Source: Chrysemys picta bellii (Eukaryota; Chordata; Testudines; Emydidae). Taken from it: 64,000 bases of DNA. The stretch lies in contig NC_088792.1 in NCBI RefSeq assembly GCF_011386835.1, positions 40,042,882-40,106,881 on the forward strand, written 5' to 3'. Made by a program: the position numbers and the translations under genes. Positions 9,794 through 23,000 of the stretch are shown piece after piece (position 1 is the first letter of the stretch; the number at the start of each line of letters is the position of its first letter). The notes below the pieces were generated by a model. That model was not told the DNA's origin and did no database searches. It worked only from the letters and a program-made list of their open reading frames with translations.

Positions 9794-12289
9794 AAGCACC
9801 ACTGTCATTTCTTCCAATCTGACTCTTGACTATTGTGCAGAATCAAACTGCTTTCAGTCTTGTTGAGTGAGGATAATTATGGGACATTTCTTTGTTGAAT
9901 TACAAAAGGTCCAAAAATCCCTGGTCCTTACTCAGTCATAACTCCAATTTTAACTTCGTTAGGAGTTTTGCCTGAATAAAAATATCATGAGTATGCTTGT
10001 TCTCTATACATGCTGGCACACAAATGAGATGAAATAAGAATTGAGACTGTTCTGAAATACTGGCACAAAATCTAAATGGCTGGAGCCACTTGATGTGGAG
10101 GCCAAAAAGATCATACAAATGAGTATCAAGAAGTAGTGTCAATTGCTATACATTTAGCATCAGGAAAAAGCAGGGCTTCAAATCTAAAGACCATCGAGAA
10201 GCAGAGAAATAAGTTTTAAGAACTATGCCAGTTAGAGATACGAATGATAAGACACATTTTGCCAACAGAAGTAATGTACTTAACAACTTGCAGTAACATG
10301 GAAGAGTCAGAAGAGAAAATAAAATATCAGTTCTGAGAGATGTCAAAACAATGAAATTCTTTGGGAAATGCTTAATTTAAATGCAGAGTAAAGAGGGTAT
10401 AAAGTACTTCGTTCCCCCAAAGGTGCTTGTACAGAAGTATGTTCTGTGTTGGCATGCAGTCAATCAATTGTGTTATCATCAACATGCAGGAAGAGCACAC
10501 ACTATAACATTGAAGAACTCTATACATTTCTAACTGAACTACAGGGCTGTGATTCTCTAATTCCTGCAATGCAATTTCATTTTTAAAAAGTTATAAAAGT
10601 TTAATTTTAAACAATTTTTGTTTGAAATTATTTATCCACATTAATTCTGCTTTAATAAAACCAGAGGACATGCCACCATTTCCCATCAGTTATTAATGCA
10701 TGCAGACTACTTGGAGGAGATTAGTTCTTCACACCATTTAACCCATCTTTAATTCAGATTTGCATGTTCTTGGAAAAGTTTGGGTAAGTGGGTTTTTATT
10801 GTATTATTTTCACTACTACCTTAACATTTCCATGATAAAAACTACAGCTCTGCAATACTACCCCCAAAATGGGTTTGCTAGTGTCCCTGGTGCATCCTCT
10901 GTGTGTTTTTCTAAATAGGAGTCAAAGCTTTGTTCGTGTTTCACTTGCAAAGTGTGTAATATTTTGTTAGGAGGCAAGGCAGCAAAAATGACCTCATTAT
11001 ACACTTAAGAAGGGAACAGATTTACTAATGTATCTGGTGTTTGGTGTACTGGCATTTTTCTAAACAGGAGATCACGTATTATGCAATATCGGATGTTCCA
11101 TGTTCTACTCGTGTAAAGTGCATAGTCAATAATTTTGCTTTTGATTCACAACACAAATGCCAACAATGCACACAGTACATTTATATAGAACAGCAAAGTG
11201 CTTAAATGTTTCTGGGGCTTTATTTTGTTAATGGAGCTGGATTTGGATTAACTGAATATGTAAACTCAGTGAATCAAACAGATTTGAACAACCCCCCAGT
11301 ACACAGACACAACAAAAATGAATGGCAAAACAAGGATGCCTTCACAAATGGACTAGTTTTTCTCTTCAGCAGTCAGCATGATGCATACTACTACCCTGCC
11401 TATAAATAATTCTCCAAGGTTGTGGGTTTTTTGTTTCTGTTTTTGTTTTTTATGGGAAGAAGGGAGGTTGTTTATTTTTTCTTGGTTAGATGGCAAAAAT
11501 CAAAGGAGAAAATAGAAAGAAAAATGAACAGTGGCTGTTTGGTGATAAGGGACAACATAGTGGGGATTTTTTTATTTAAGTTATTAGACATGGTAGCACT
11601 AAATTTCTTGAGCCTTATTAATCACAGGCAAGAAAGGATTACTCAGTGTGCATAATAATCTGGGAATAAAATGTTAGTTGGGAAGACATCTGCTTTATTA
11701 GGAGGGGACTGATACCCAGCCAATGTACTTTAAAAATTAGCCTATTTTTTCCTCATTCTTGCCCCCAATTTTTTTTTTGCTAGCAAGCACATACTAATGC
11801 TCTCTCAAAACACATCACTTTCCCTTCCAACCCAAGCACAGTCCCAATAGTTTGCTTCCTTTCTCCATGTCCTCTATCCTCAATGAAGATAAAGCATCAG
11901 CCACTTATATGAAAGACAGTTTTTATAACAGCCTTACATTTCTATGTTAATGTAACATTGTTGCCAAGGCTTTAGTCATCAGACTGGCTGACAGCCCATC
12001 CTGAGCCACAGAAGCCATAGTAAGTTTTGGAAGCAAACTCTTTATATTTTGTGGTGTGCAACTGATTCAATAATAATTTGAGGGCTTTGGAAGTACACTA
12101 GCACTCATATACTTTACCTAGTTCCTGAAGGGAACGTGACATTACAAATAATATTTAAAAAATAATCTCTACATATTGTTCATAACATAGACAATCTTTT
12201 TTGTTTTGTTTCTCATTCTTGGGTGAAATTCACACCTGTGCAGAGGGTTAGCATGGGCACAATGTCTGCTTATGGCTCACTTAAACCAT
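9794..12289. other. Non-coding stretch, no gene seen
   Basis: About 2.5 kb of AT-rich sequence with short ORFs only. No repeat family, splice-bounded exon or RNA gene could be supported. Confidence 0.5.
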
Positions 12290-12297
12290 GCCATTGC

Positions 12298-12860
12298 CAG
12301 GGCCGGCTCCAGGCACCAGCCAACCAAGCACATGCTTCGGGCGGAACCTGGTAAGGGGCGGCCAATCGGCAGCGGCGCTCCGCGGGGGTGTGTGTGGTGG
12401 CGGGGGGTTCGGCAGCGCAGTGCTCCGCGGGCGGGTTCAGCAGCGGGGTTCGGCGGCGCGGCGCTCGGCAGGAGGTGTGTGTGGCGGCGGGGGGCTTCGG
12501 CAGCGCAGCGTTCGGCGGGGGGGTTGGTAGCACGGCGCGGCGTTCCGCGGGGGAGGGAGGGGAATTTCGGTGGCGCTCCGCGGGGGGCCGGGTGTTCGGC
12601 TGCGCGGTACTCCGCGGGGGGGCTGGGAGGGCTCGGCAGGGGGGTCTGCAGCGCGGCGCTCTGTGTGTGTAGGGGGGTTCGGCAGCGCTCCGCGGGGAGC
12701 TGGGGGGTTCGGCCTGGGGGGGTTCGGCGGCACAGCGCTCCGTGGGGAACTGGGGGGGGGGTTCGACGGAGCAGTGCTGAGGGTGTGTGTTATGGCGGCG
12801 CTATGGAGGGCGGCGCTTTTTTTTTTGCTTGGGGCGGCAGAAAAGTTAGAGCCGGCCCTG
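12298..12860. mobile_element. hAT element (CAGGGCCGGCTC family), 8-bp TSD
   Basis: Termini 'cagggccggctcc' and 'gagccggccctg' are inverted. The 8-bp duplication 'gccattgc' is exact on both sides (12290-12297 and 12861-12868), the hallmark of hAT transposition. The interior is made of G/C-rich units around 'ttcggcagcgc' and 'gctccgcgggg' and has no transposase. Large ORFs inside are spurious. Related copies lie at 38432-39012 and 54750-54941. Confidence 0.9.
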
Positions 12861-12868
12861 GCCATTGC

Positions 12869-14149
12869 ACCACCTAGATCATACTTAAATCATGAGCAAT
12901 CCAACTTTATGAGTTTGAGTGGTTCATAGGACTTTTGCTGGCCCCTCTGCACGGGTCTGAATTTTTCTGTTTAGCATAACAACTTGGAAACTAGCCTGCT
13001 TCAGTGCTTCCTTACTGAATGCGGGTTTTCTTCCTTTATGTATTCACATGATTTATGTTAACAGAGACAAACAGACAAGTGCTGGTCAGGGTCACTTCTT
13101 TTAAGAGACAAGTTTAAACAATTGAACAGATTTAAGGAGGAAAAAAGTCTGTCAAAGGTTGGGTTTAATCAATCTGGCCAATAGATATATCCCTTTGTTG
13201 AAAAAATAAACTTCTTATGCTGACAACTCTTTTACATTTTAATTTTCTGATTTCTTTTTATCCGTACATCAGTTTCTCAGAGGCTCTTCTGTTTGGGTAC
13301 AGCCTTTGGCTGGAGGCGAGCTGCAAAACCACTGACCACTTCCAAAAAACAGTCTCTCTCAAATGACAGTTGTTTAACCAAACAGTGTATGTACTACTCA
13401 CGGCCACTCTTATTACCTTTCCACTAAGTGGCAACCATAGGCTCACCACTTCCTCCCAGCCCCAAAATTAACATCAATGTGCAAACACCATTTTCACAGT
13501 TCCAGTCCTAACTATACTGAAGCTGCAGACTCTTATGAGCTTCCTGCTTATACCCGGGTATAATGATCTACCAAAGTGATTTCTAAAGATCGGTCAAGTA
13601 ACTTTTATTTCTAAAAGTTGAATGAACTTTGAAAGCGTATATAATTTGTTATCTAATCCGGGGGGCAGGGAGGGAAGTTTCCACACGTGCAGGCGCACAC
13701 ACATTATATTATCTTCTCATATAAATGTTCATTAACTGACAGGAAAAAACAACTTGTCTTATTATAACCAACAGGTTTGCTAAAATGAACAGTATGAGAG
13801 TAACGCTGTAATGACCCAGAATTGCTTTCTGTGAGAGGAACGAGGGTAGATATTTGTGGTACATTCATTCATACTGCCTCTCCATAGGAAATCCTGAGCT
13901 TACCAACAGATTGTTCTGCAGCTTAACTTCTAAACACCACTGATTTAACAAATACCAGCTCAAATATTTTTTTATTATAAACACCAAGAGTTTTAACATT
14001 CCAGACTGGAGTCTTTGAAGATGATGGTAAATCTGTTCATTCCTCCCTCAGTTTCAAATAAGATTTCTTTTGGGGGTGGAAGTAAAGACTGTTCATTCCC
14101 TTAAAGGCAACCCATGCTAGAATCAGAACCAAGCTATCTACAGCCACTG
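12869..14149. other. Non-coding stretch, nothing recognised
   Basis: AT-rich. The minus-strand ORF at 13258-13449 has no domain signal. Confidence 0.5.
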
Positions 14150-14335
14150 AGGCTTGGTCTATGCTTGAAATTTATTCCATTACAACTATGTTGGTCAGGA
14201 GTATGAAAAAAAACACACCTCTGACTGACATAACTATGCCAACAAAACTCCCAGCACAGAAGACACAGCTATGCCAACAGAAGAGTGTTTCCATCAGCAT
14301 AGTTAATGTGCATAGAGTGTAAAATATAGTTTAGA
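14150..14335. mobile_element. MITE-like repeat
   Basis: Starts 'ggcttggtctatgcttg' and carries the inverted words 'taactatg...tcag' and 'ctgacataactatgcc', as in short reptile MITEs whose ends read 'gcttggtctac'. The right terminus is degraded and no TSD was identified. Confidence 0.45.
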
Positions 14336-14636
14336 CATGCATAGAACACTATAGATTTAAAAAAAAAACAACAACCCTGCAGTTACATGGATAAAGGCTA
14401 CACTATATCAATGGAAAATTCCACAAATCACTTGATCTAGTGGAAAAATAGCAGTGAAGAACTGAGACGAAAGCCCCATTGAAAAAAAAATTGATTTCAA
14501 ACATTTAGGTCAAAAGATATGCCATCCTTTTAATGCATATAACAATGCCTGCTCTGATTTCAAGAAAGGGAGCTAGTAAATCCAATGGATATAACTACAA
14601 ATATTGTTCATAACCACTAGCCATAGAGTGAATTCA

Positions 14637-14760
14637 TAAAATCATAGGGTTAGAAGTGATCAGCAGGGTCATCTAGTCTAACCCCCCTGCCATTCACATT
14701 GGATCCCATAGAAAGGACTTTGAAAAACCTGGAGAAAATACAGTTCTAATATTCTGTCAT
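14637..14760 (-). mobile_element. CR1/L3-type LINE 3'-end fragment
   Basis: 'aatcatagggttagaag...', 'gtcatctagtctaacccccc' and 'tgccattcaca' correspond to the reverse complement of CR1-type 3' ends. Heavily decayed, with no coding part. Confidence 0.55.
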
Positions 14761-14808
14761 TGCAAGACAAACTGTATCAAAGAGATGGTCATGGTTTGTT
14801 CTCACACA

Positions 14809-15110
14809 GTGGTTTCCAAACCACACTGTGTGGATTATTACTAATCTGAGGAGCACTTGGTGGTGGTCTGCAGACTGTTGGCTGGTCACATAGTGCTGGC
14901 TGCTCTCCTTGTATCCAGTTGCTAATGTGCACTAAGAAAAGCTAAAAGCACATTACATATTTTCCTAATATTACTGTTCCATGAACACAATTGCTGTAGT
15001 TGCCAGCAGGAGTATAGGCAATCTGTGCATTTGCATAATGGGATGAGAGGTGAGCCCATGAGATAGTGTCTCTGTTAAAGTTGGGGGGAAAGTTTGGGAA
15101 TTCTTGCTCT
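14809..15110. mobile_element. Charlie-like hAT remnant
   Basis: Begins 'cagtggtttccaaac' and ends near 'aagtttgggaattcttg', an inverted pair typical of hAT elements with CAGTGGTT termini. The interior is non-coding, the right terminus is degenerate and no TSD was established. Confidence 0.5.
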
Positions 15111-15114
15111 AGCA

Positions 15115-15275
15115 AACTTTTTGGCCAACATTTTCAAAAGTGACTAAGGAGTTTTAGCTGCCCAACTTGAGACATCAAAAAAGGATTTTCACAAGATGGG
15201 TGCTCAGCACTTTCTGAAAATCAAGCCACGCAAAGGTTTCTTAAGATGAGCACCCAAAATCACTAAACAGTTTTG
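15115..15275. repeat. Old dispersed repeat of uncertain type
   Basis: 'cattttcaaaagtgactaag', 'ttgagacatc' and 'gtgctcagcactttctgaaa' recur as a recognisable ancient amniote repeat. Similar words occur near 46430-46520. Class unknown. Confidence 0.3.
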
Positions 15276-15279
15276 AAGG

Positions 15280-15472
15280 TCTTAGGGTCAGGCTTCAGTT
15301 TCAGCCCTGGGTGGTAGGGCTTGGGGCCCCAGGCTGAAGTCTGAAGTGCTGGGGCTTTGGCTTTCTGCCCTGAGCCCTAGTGACTAACACCATGCTTGAC
15401 GGACCCCCTGAAACCTGCTCACGGCTGACACCCCTCTACTCCCAGGGCACTGGACCCTAGTTGAGAACCACT
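15280..15472. mobile_element. hAT right-end fragment
   Basis: GC-rich interior ('cagccctgggtggtagggct') followed by 'cctagttgagaaccactg', the same terminal type as 4004-4374. The left end is missing. Confidence 0.5.
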
Positions 15473-17089
15473 GTTTTAGTCTATGAAAGTTACTTTAAGA
15501 TACCTTTCAAAGGGTTCCAAGCTTCAGTCTGGCTTCCAAGCTAACACACTATTCCCTAAAAAAAAGAAAAAACTATAAAAAAGGACAAAGGTCAGGAAGA
15601 TAGCATCTCCTTGTTAACATACTTTAGTAATGAACACTTTCTATGCAAACCACTGATTTGGTTTTGTGGGATTTAATTTCAGCTAAGGAAAACCAAGTGC
15701 AGATGTGTGTGTTTGGTTTTTTATTTCTTTATTTTTTTTAAAGGGCAACGGTGGTGTTGTGGTGATGGGAAGAAGCAGAGTAACAACTTTTAAAGAAACC
15801 ACTTCCCACCAGTAGTATCAGCCACCATGCTACTGCAATGATTGTGAAATGTGTTATTCAACCAAAATAAAAATCTGTTACATCAGTACCTGTATTAACA
15901 AAGTAGAAGAAAATCAAGCAGTGTAACAGGTGATCAGTTACTTCTATATAGTGTACTGTAATTCTAAATAAATACAGCTGCCGGCTCCTTTAGATATTGA
16001 AAATGTAATCAGCAATGAAACTAATTTGTGTTCCATGAAGGCTCTTACAGTAACTGATTACTTACAGATGCCAACTCTCCAAGTGAAATTTTTGCCACCT
16101 GTTTTCAATTTGAGGATTGGCAGTCTTGCACTTCCAAGATTACTGGCCTATCGTCAGGCTATGCCATCTGTTGCTGTATTTTCCATGATCAAAAGTTTTC
16201 ACAAGACATCCAGCAAAACACCAGAATGAATGAGATTTCCTTCTCAACAGACAGACAGACACACATAAAAAGGACACCCTAGAAAAACTCTTCTCCATAG
16301 CAAAGAATAGTTGTAGATGAAAATTACCAAACTCTGAATAAGGCCTATTTACATATCAAATTAACCAGTGTTCATGATTTCTTATCTAAATATTGATGTT
16401 AACAAGCCAGTTACTTTTACTGGATTTATACACAAATTATCCATTATCTAGTTTAACTACTGTAATTTCTGTATTCACATAACCAGAGTACTTCAGTGCA
16501 GCATATTCAGTTCATGCAAACAGCACTGTCACATGAAAATTTGTATGCAAGTATGTATAATAGTCTAGTAAATCCATCTGAAAAAGGGTAATAAAACACG
16601 TTAGAAAATAAACAGATTATGGTGGTGATGAGGCAAACGAATATAGATCAAAGCTTGGCCCATTTTTTCCACCAACCTACAAAATGTATGTGGCTAAAAT
16701 GTTTTCTGCAATCCTCTTTTACGTTCAGTGTGAAACTTACTAAGTTTGGTTTTATTCCAAAACATACCACCAATTTTATCTGATACACTACAGAGCACAT
16801 ATCTCAAATTATCAAATCAATTCAGACTTTTATTTTTGTGGTAGCCATTATTATACGGTATCCATCAAACTAAGTAGCCGGCTATGGAAAATATCAGGTT
16901 AATTATCAAGTCCATAGAGCAAGGTATTATCCATTAGGGGTATATTGTATAGTAAACTGATATCACATTTGGTCCTTAATTTATACATACTAATGGAAAG
17001 AACTGTTTTCACTACATAAAACACAGCTGATATACAGTTCTGCCCTCCATGGCCCATGCACTTACGTGCTGTCTTTTGAATTACAGTCC
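15473..17089. other. Non-coding stretch, nothing recognised
   Basis: AT-rich, with short ORFs only (for example 16026-16229, no domain). Confidence 0.5.
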
Positions 17090-17170
17090 ATTTAGATCGT
17101 GAGACTTTTGAGGCAGGGACTGACTACTACTCAGTGCCTGGCACAATGGGGCCCCACTCCTTGTTGGCCT
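17090..17170 (+). mobile_element. LINE 3'-tail-like fragment (L2/L3 type)
   Basis: 'gaggcagggactgactac', 'cagtgcctggcacaatgggg' and 'ccttaggtg' follow the order of old amniote LINE tails. Sister fragments lie at 53505-53620 and 62790-62880. Confidence 0.45.
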
Positions 17171-18731
17171 TAGGTGATTTTCATAAAATCCAGATTGTTT
17201 CATTTACTGAAAAAAGTAATTACAACGATAATCCTATTTTTGAATAATGGTAGCAAAGTGCCTTATATACCCTAAAGAAAGGGTAAAAGGGAGAGAAAGG
17301 AAGCTCTCTTGGTAAAACTATAAGGCACTCTTCAAATGTTATTCCATCACTTAAACAAAAAATAAATCTGATTTTACAGTCTATACCCCCATCCCATGCT
17401 TTCACTTGCCACTACCCACAGTTAAGGAGACACCACTAGTCTTCCCAACTCACCACCCACTGGATTAGCAATTATTCCATTGCAAACAGCAATCCTAACA
17501 TTATGGGTCACTTGAAATTCTTCTCTCCTCTCCAAAGGAAACCACCGTGATGACCAAACTCTGACTTCCAATGCATTATAGAAGCAGGAGACAAAAAGGG
17601 AATTCTCCAATCAGTCATAGTTCTCCTAAGAGCTCTTCAGGCTGCTGTTATGGCTCTCATACTGATGCTGATAGACACAGAATCCTTGTTTCCCCATAAC
17701 GATCCGGTTCCCCTTCTGTCATATTTATATCATCTCTGCTATAGTTCAGTCTCTATATGAAAGATGTTCTGGCATCCGTGTGAAACCATCAGACCGCTGT
17801 CTTCTTACAGCACGCTGTCAAGCTGAAAGTTAGACAGGATAGTGGCTCATTCACTGGGGCTGATCCTGACCCCAGTAACACTGGGGTAAAACTAGAATAT
17901 TTCTATTGACTTTAATGGAGTTTTTCCAGTTGTACACCAGTGTATTTGAGGTCAGAATCTGAATCAAAATGCTCATTAAGAGCTGCAAGTGTCATGAAAA
18001 AAAGATAATGGAAGATACCCACATCCATTGAGGGATGAATGAATATATACCCTTAGGAAGTGGAGCTAAGAGGCAGATGCTATAAGCCTCGGTAACTCTG
18101 TGAATATCATACAGAAGGGAGAAATTTTCCCTTACTATAATATACAGCACTGAGTTCATATAAACACCAACTAGCGCACCTTAGGCATTATATCAACATA
18201 TATATGAAATATAACAGTAGCAGCAGCTTGTTTTTAACCAGAAAGATCAGAAGAACAGCAGCTGTTTATTGCTTCAGTACAGCAGTTACAACGTTAGCCA
18301 ATGTTTCCAGTAAAGTATGCTTCCACTCATGCCATTTCTAATAATCTCATAATGATGACATTATTTTTCCTTCGTTTGTTCTTCGGAGAGTTAGCTGTCC
18401 AAAATACCACAAGGGTTACTCTCGGTGAAAGGCGAAAAGATCACATACTCTGCTTTTCAGATTCACTTAGCTACAATTAATATACCCAGTTTTCCAAAAA
18501 GATATTCCATTTCCCAGTCAGCAGTGTAATTTTGATCTGGAACAAAAATAAGGACATTTCTGAAGACTAAACATTTTAACTAGAAACAGTGGACCTGGCA
18601 GAAAAAAATCCTCCCCTTCAGTTTGTTTCTTTGGTGACTTGGCTAATAAAAAAAAAACCAACAAGAAACAAAAAACCCTGATTTGCTGACAACTAAGCTG
18701 TATACTAAAGAAAGACATCTGCAAAGATTTA
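17171..18731. other. Non-coding stretch with one old repeat
   Basis: Mostly featureless. At about 17850-17965 'ctgatcctgaccccag', 'ttgactttaatggagttttt' and 'gtgtatttgaggtcagaatc' mark an old palindromic reptile/bird repeat. A related piece in opposite sense lies near 61070-61180. Confidence 0.4.
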
Positions 18732-18790
18732 GGACCTGATCCAACATATTTAGACTCCACTGATTTCAATGGGATTTGGATCAGGCCTTT
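18732..18790. repeat. Small palindromic repeat
   Basis: 'cctgatccaa' and 'ttggatcagg' form inverted ends around 'ctccactgatttcaatggga'. This looks like a very short MITE or a hairpin fragment. Confidence 0.5.
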
Positions 18791-18849
18791 AATAAGTAAT
18801 ATCTTAGTCCTAAATTGAGGTCTGCTAATGTGGCTCCCCTATGCCCTTA

Positions 18850-19395
18850 CAGCCCCATCACTTTTTAAGGATTCATACATTCCAAAGCCAGAAGGGACTG
18901 GTGTGGTCACCTAATCAGCCCTGCTTTATAAAACAGGCATATATTTTAGAAAAAACATGTAATCTTGATTTTAAAATTGCCAGCGATAGAAAATCCACCA
19001 CAACCCTTGGTAAATTGTTCCAATGGTTAATAACTCTCACATTTAAAAATTACACTTTATTTCCAAGTCTGAATTTCTCTAGCTTCAACTTCCAGCCATT
19101 GGATCATGACTTTCTCTGCTATCCTGAAGAATCCATTATCAAATATTTGTTCTCCATGTAGGGACTTACAGCTTAGCTCTCAACCTTCTCTTTGTTAAAC
19201 TAAATAGACTGAGCACCCTGAATCCATCACTAGAAGACATGTTTAATCCTTTAATCATTCTCAAGGCTCTTCTCTGAATCCCCTCTAATTTTTCAGCATC
19301 CTTTTTGAGATGGAATCCTTCTTTTAATGTGATTCTGCAAAGGAGCAGGGATATACACTGGTGAATCACAATGCAGGACCAGGGTTCTCATTATT
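18850..19395 (-). mobile_element. CR1-family LINE fragment, antisense
   Basis: On the minus strand 19369-19166 reads '...KLEGIQRRALRMIKGL...' and '...LSLFSLTKRRLRAKL', matching the C-terminal reverse-transcriptase region of CR1 ORF2 ('VQRRATRLIKGL', 'LGLFSLEKRRLRGDL'). The downstream part (plus 18860-19160) is decayed 3' sequence with 'cattccaaagccagaaggga'. Frameshifted and inactive. Confidence 0.75.
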
Positions 19396-19469
19396 AGGCT
19401 AGACATTTTCAACATAAATTACAGCATGGATGTGCTACCATATCATATCAGGCATTTTCTATTTGCAGG

Positions 19470-19476
19470 ATTCAAC
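19470..19476. repeat. Left TSD of the hAT-like host element
   Basis: 'attcaac', repeated at 24000-24006 directly outside the opposite terminus. Confidence 0.6.
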
Positions 19477-19499
19477 TAGGGTTACCATATTTCAACAAT

Positions 19500-20056
19500 C
19501 AAAAAAGAGGATGGGAGGAGCCCTGCCCTAGCCCCACCCCGTCCTGCCCTAGCCCCGCCCCTTCCCCTTCCACTCCCTCCCATTTCCCGCACCCCTCAGA
19601 ACTCCCAACCCTCCCCCCCCGACTCCTTGTCCTTAACTGCCCCCTCCTGGGACCCCTGCCCCTAACTGCCTCCCAGGACTCCACCCCCTACCTAAGCCTC
19701 CCTGCTCCTTGTCCCCTGACTGCCCCCTCCTGAGACCTTCCCCCCATTCTAACTGGCCCCCTAGGACCCTATCCCCTACCTGTCCCCTGACTGCCCCCTC
19801 CTGAGACCCTCCCCCCATTCTAACTGGCCCCCTAGGGCCCTACCCCCTACCTGTCCCCTGACTGCCCCAACACTTATCCACCCCCCCACGCCCAGACAGA
19901 CACCAGGGACTCCCACGCCCCATCCAACCACTCCCCACCCTCTGACAGGCCCCCCCCAGAACTCCCAACCCATCTAAACCCCTCTACTCCCTGTCCCCTG
20001 ACTGCCCCCTCCTGGGACCCCTGCTCCTAACTGCCCTCCAGAACCCCACCCCCTAT
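19500..20056. repeat. C-rich degenerate tandem array (left part)
   Basis: Units of roughly 100 bp built on 'cctgctccttgtcccctgac', 'tgccccctcctgagacc' and 'actggccccctagg' repeat imperfectly. The same array continues at 23387-23600 beyond the R2-like insertion. Confidence 0.7.
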
Positions 20057-23000
20057 TTATGTATAGGCGTGACTACCTGCCCTTTCCTGGTTATTATACG
20101 CGGCCAGTCCGCATCCATATCCAGTAGTTAAAAAAAAAAAAACTAATAATTTAAATTGGAATTTCATCCATTAATAAGTATTTATTATATAGTTAAAACC
20201 ATTCTATTGAAGGACAGATATTAAATAACACTAAATATGTTAATGTTCAAAACAATATTAAAAATTTGAAAATTTAGAGCATGGAAACCAAAATAGCTAA
20301 AATTTAGTTTTGGCAAGATACACGGAATGGAAACTCCGGGATCTTTACCTGTCACTGAATATAGCCATCATACCAATAGTGGAATATAAAACAAGTCTAC
20401 ATATATTCTCCTTAAAATTTTTACTTCTGTCCATTCCCAATAATTGTAACAAATCATTATTACCTTCACTCCACTCGCCACGCGCCCCAAGCACAAAACC
20501 AAAGAAGTGGATATTTTTACCTCCCGTTAAGTTTTTAATTTCTTCCTCTAACTCAAGATAATAAGCCACCTTCTCACTGTGGGCTTGTTCCAAACTTCCG
20601 GCATTATCCTCCCATCGCACTGTAACATCAACCACCACTGCTGTATCTCCTTTTATAAATATAATATCCGGCTTTCTTAACTCACCCTTACTATTTCTCA
20701 AATGGGGCTCTATCATTGCCTTCCACCCTAATTTACCAACCTTATCTACAACTGCAGACACTACTCTATTATGCCTTTTTATCCTAGCATTCTTAGTCTT
20801 ATAACATTGTCCTGAGATATGGGGAACAGTCTCCCGCACTTTACCGCACCATCTACAAAGAGCATTCACACCTCCTCTTCCTCTTGCTAATGTCTCCCTA
20901 GTAGGATAAATATTTGCCCTAAGCTGCAATGCTGCGATATACGCTGACGATTTAACTTTACTAGAGTTTCTAAAAATCGAATTACTAATTAAATCATTTT
21001 TAAAATATTTTATCCCTATTCCCTGACATCTCAGTTCCGACCATCTTAAAAATTCCTCTTCCCTCCATTTCTTGGGATGAGATGTTACTGCACTAAATGA
21101 CAATATTTTATCCACAAGATTTTCTCCTGCATATAGATAAGATAGGTCCATCCAATCATCTCTCGAGACAATATGTCTCCTCCATTTACGAATTAACATA
21201 TTTGGGATTTGCACACTAAACTTAGTGAGAGCTAAACCACCATCCCTACCTCTAGAATAAAATATCCCATCTGTGGTACACTGAGGTAAATGTAAAATCT
21301 CTTTAACTATTTTTCTAACTAACACATCAAGATCGTCTAAAAGATTAAAAGGGGGTTCTATTAAAAGAAGATTATAAAATAGCTTCGGTAAGATGTATGT
21401 CTGTAAAATTAATATTTTTTGGGCCGGTTTTAATGGGGCCTTAATTAAATTCTCATTCCAATCTTTCAATTTTTCTTTAAGTACCGGTCCCCCTACACCT
21501 ATCCAGGGATCTATTCTAGCCCCTAAATATTTTTCAAAATCCCCTGGTTGAACATATTCAATCTTCTCTGACCCTATCTGCCAATTATCCTTAGGATTAA
21601 CTACATAGGTTTTATGTTTAGTTAAAATATGAAAGCCTTTCGTTTTCTTCACATTAACAGAGAGATTAGTATTTTTACAAAACTCCTCTAAGATACCCAA
21701 ATTTTTGATCATTCCTTTATATGAGCTACTTAAAATTGCCACATCATCGGCAAAAGCCAATGACGTGACACTATTACCCTTAACATAAAAACCACTTCCT
21801 TCTACTTCTAATCTAGTTAAAAGGGGATCCATAGCAATATTAAACAAAATTGGGGACAACGGGTCACCCTGCTTGACCCCCCTCCTAATTAAAATAGACT
21901 CAGTAGCTTCATCACCCACCCATACCCTAGTTGTGCAATTATCATAAAGGTCCCTAATAATATCTATAAAATGTTCATCTATACCAAATCTTCTCAACCC
22001 GGCTATTATATGTCCGTGTCCCACAGAATCAAATGCTTTAGCCAGATCTACGAACACTATTGCAATTTCATTCCCATTTCGTTTAGCCCCTTTAATCAAA
22101 TTATCTAATATAGCAATATTTTCCTCACACCCAGGGGCGGATATAAACCCTTTTTGTCTACTACATATCTTAACTGTTTCCACCAGTCTTTTTGCTAATA
22201 TTTTGGTATAGATTCTAATCCAAACTGACCCAATTGTCAATGGTCTCCAAGATGTTAACTTCTTCATTTCCTCCTCATCTTGTGTCTTTGGTATTAAAAT
22301 CGTTCTATTTTTCTTAAATTCATCTGGTACCTGTCTATTTAGAAACCATATATTAAAAATTTTTGTAAGTATTAAGGAGTCTAAATTAAAAATATCCCAC
22401 AAATTGCTCACTTTTACTTTATCTGGGCCAGGAGCACTATCTTTTCTTATTTCTCTTAAAGCTATTCTAATCTCATCCACAGAGATCGGACTCATTAATA
22501 TATCATTATCCGCATTCTCTGTGGATGATGGCCACCCTATCATATTACCATGTCCAATTGTTCCCAAAATATTTACATAGTATTCCTCAATTTCTTTCAT
22601 AGGGATAGCACACTTAGCCTTATCTGGCTCTCCCATTATAATGCGAGTCAATCTTCTTCTATCCTTATCAAATAGTTGTTGATAGAATTTATACTTAGCT
22701 TTCTTTGTAGCATATCTCCTAATTGCATTAAATTGCTTCCTTCTCCCCTCCTTTCTCATCTTCCCTTTTCCTTTATTCCTCAACTCTATTTGACTTTCAT
22801 TTCTAGGGTCCTTTCCCTCTACTAATGAATAACATAATTTTTCCAACATTGCCCATCCGAGAGCTTTTGTTAAATCCTCCTTTAATAATCCTTCAATTTC
22901 CCCTAAACTATTTATTATTTCTCTTCCCTCCCTACTTTGTTTTCCCCGTTTACATATTTTCTCCACTAAATCCACTTCTGGATGTCCTTTTAGTGGGAAA

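Noticed and set aside
12272..12877. Overlapping ORFs of 80-201 aa on both strands
   Set aside because: They lie inside a GC-rich hAT with tandem-like units. Both strands are open in several frames and no domain is present.
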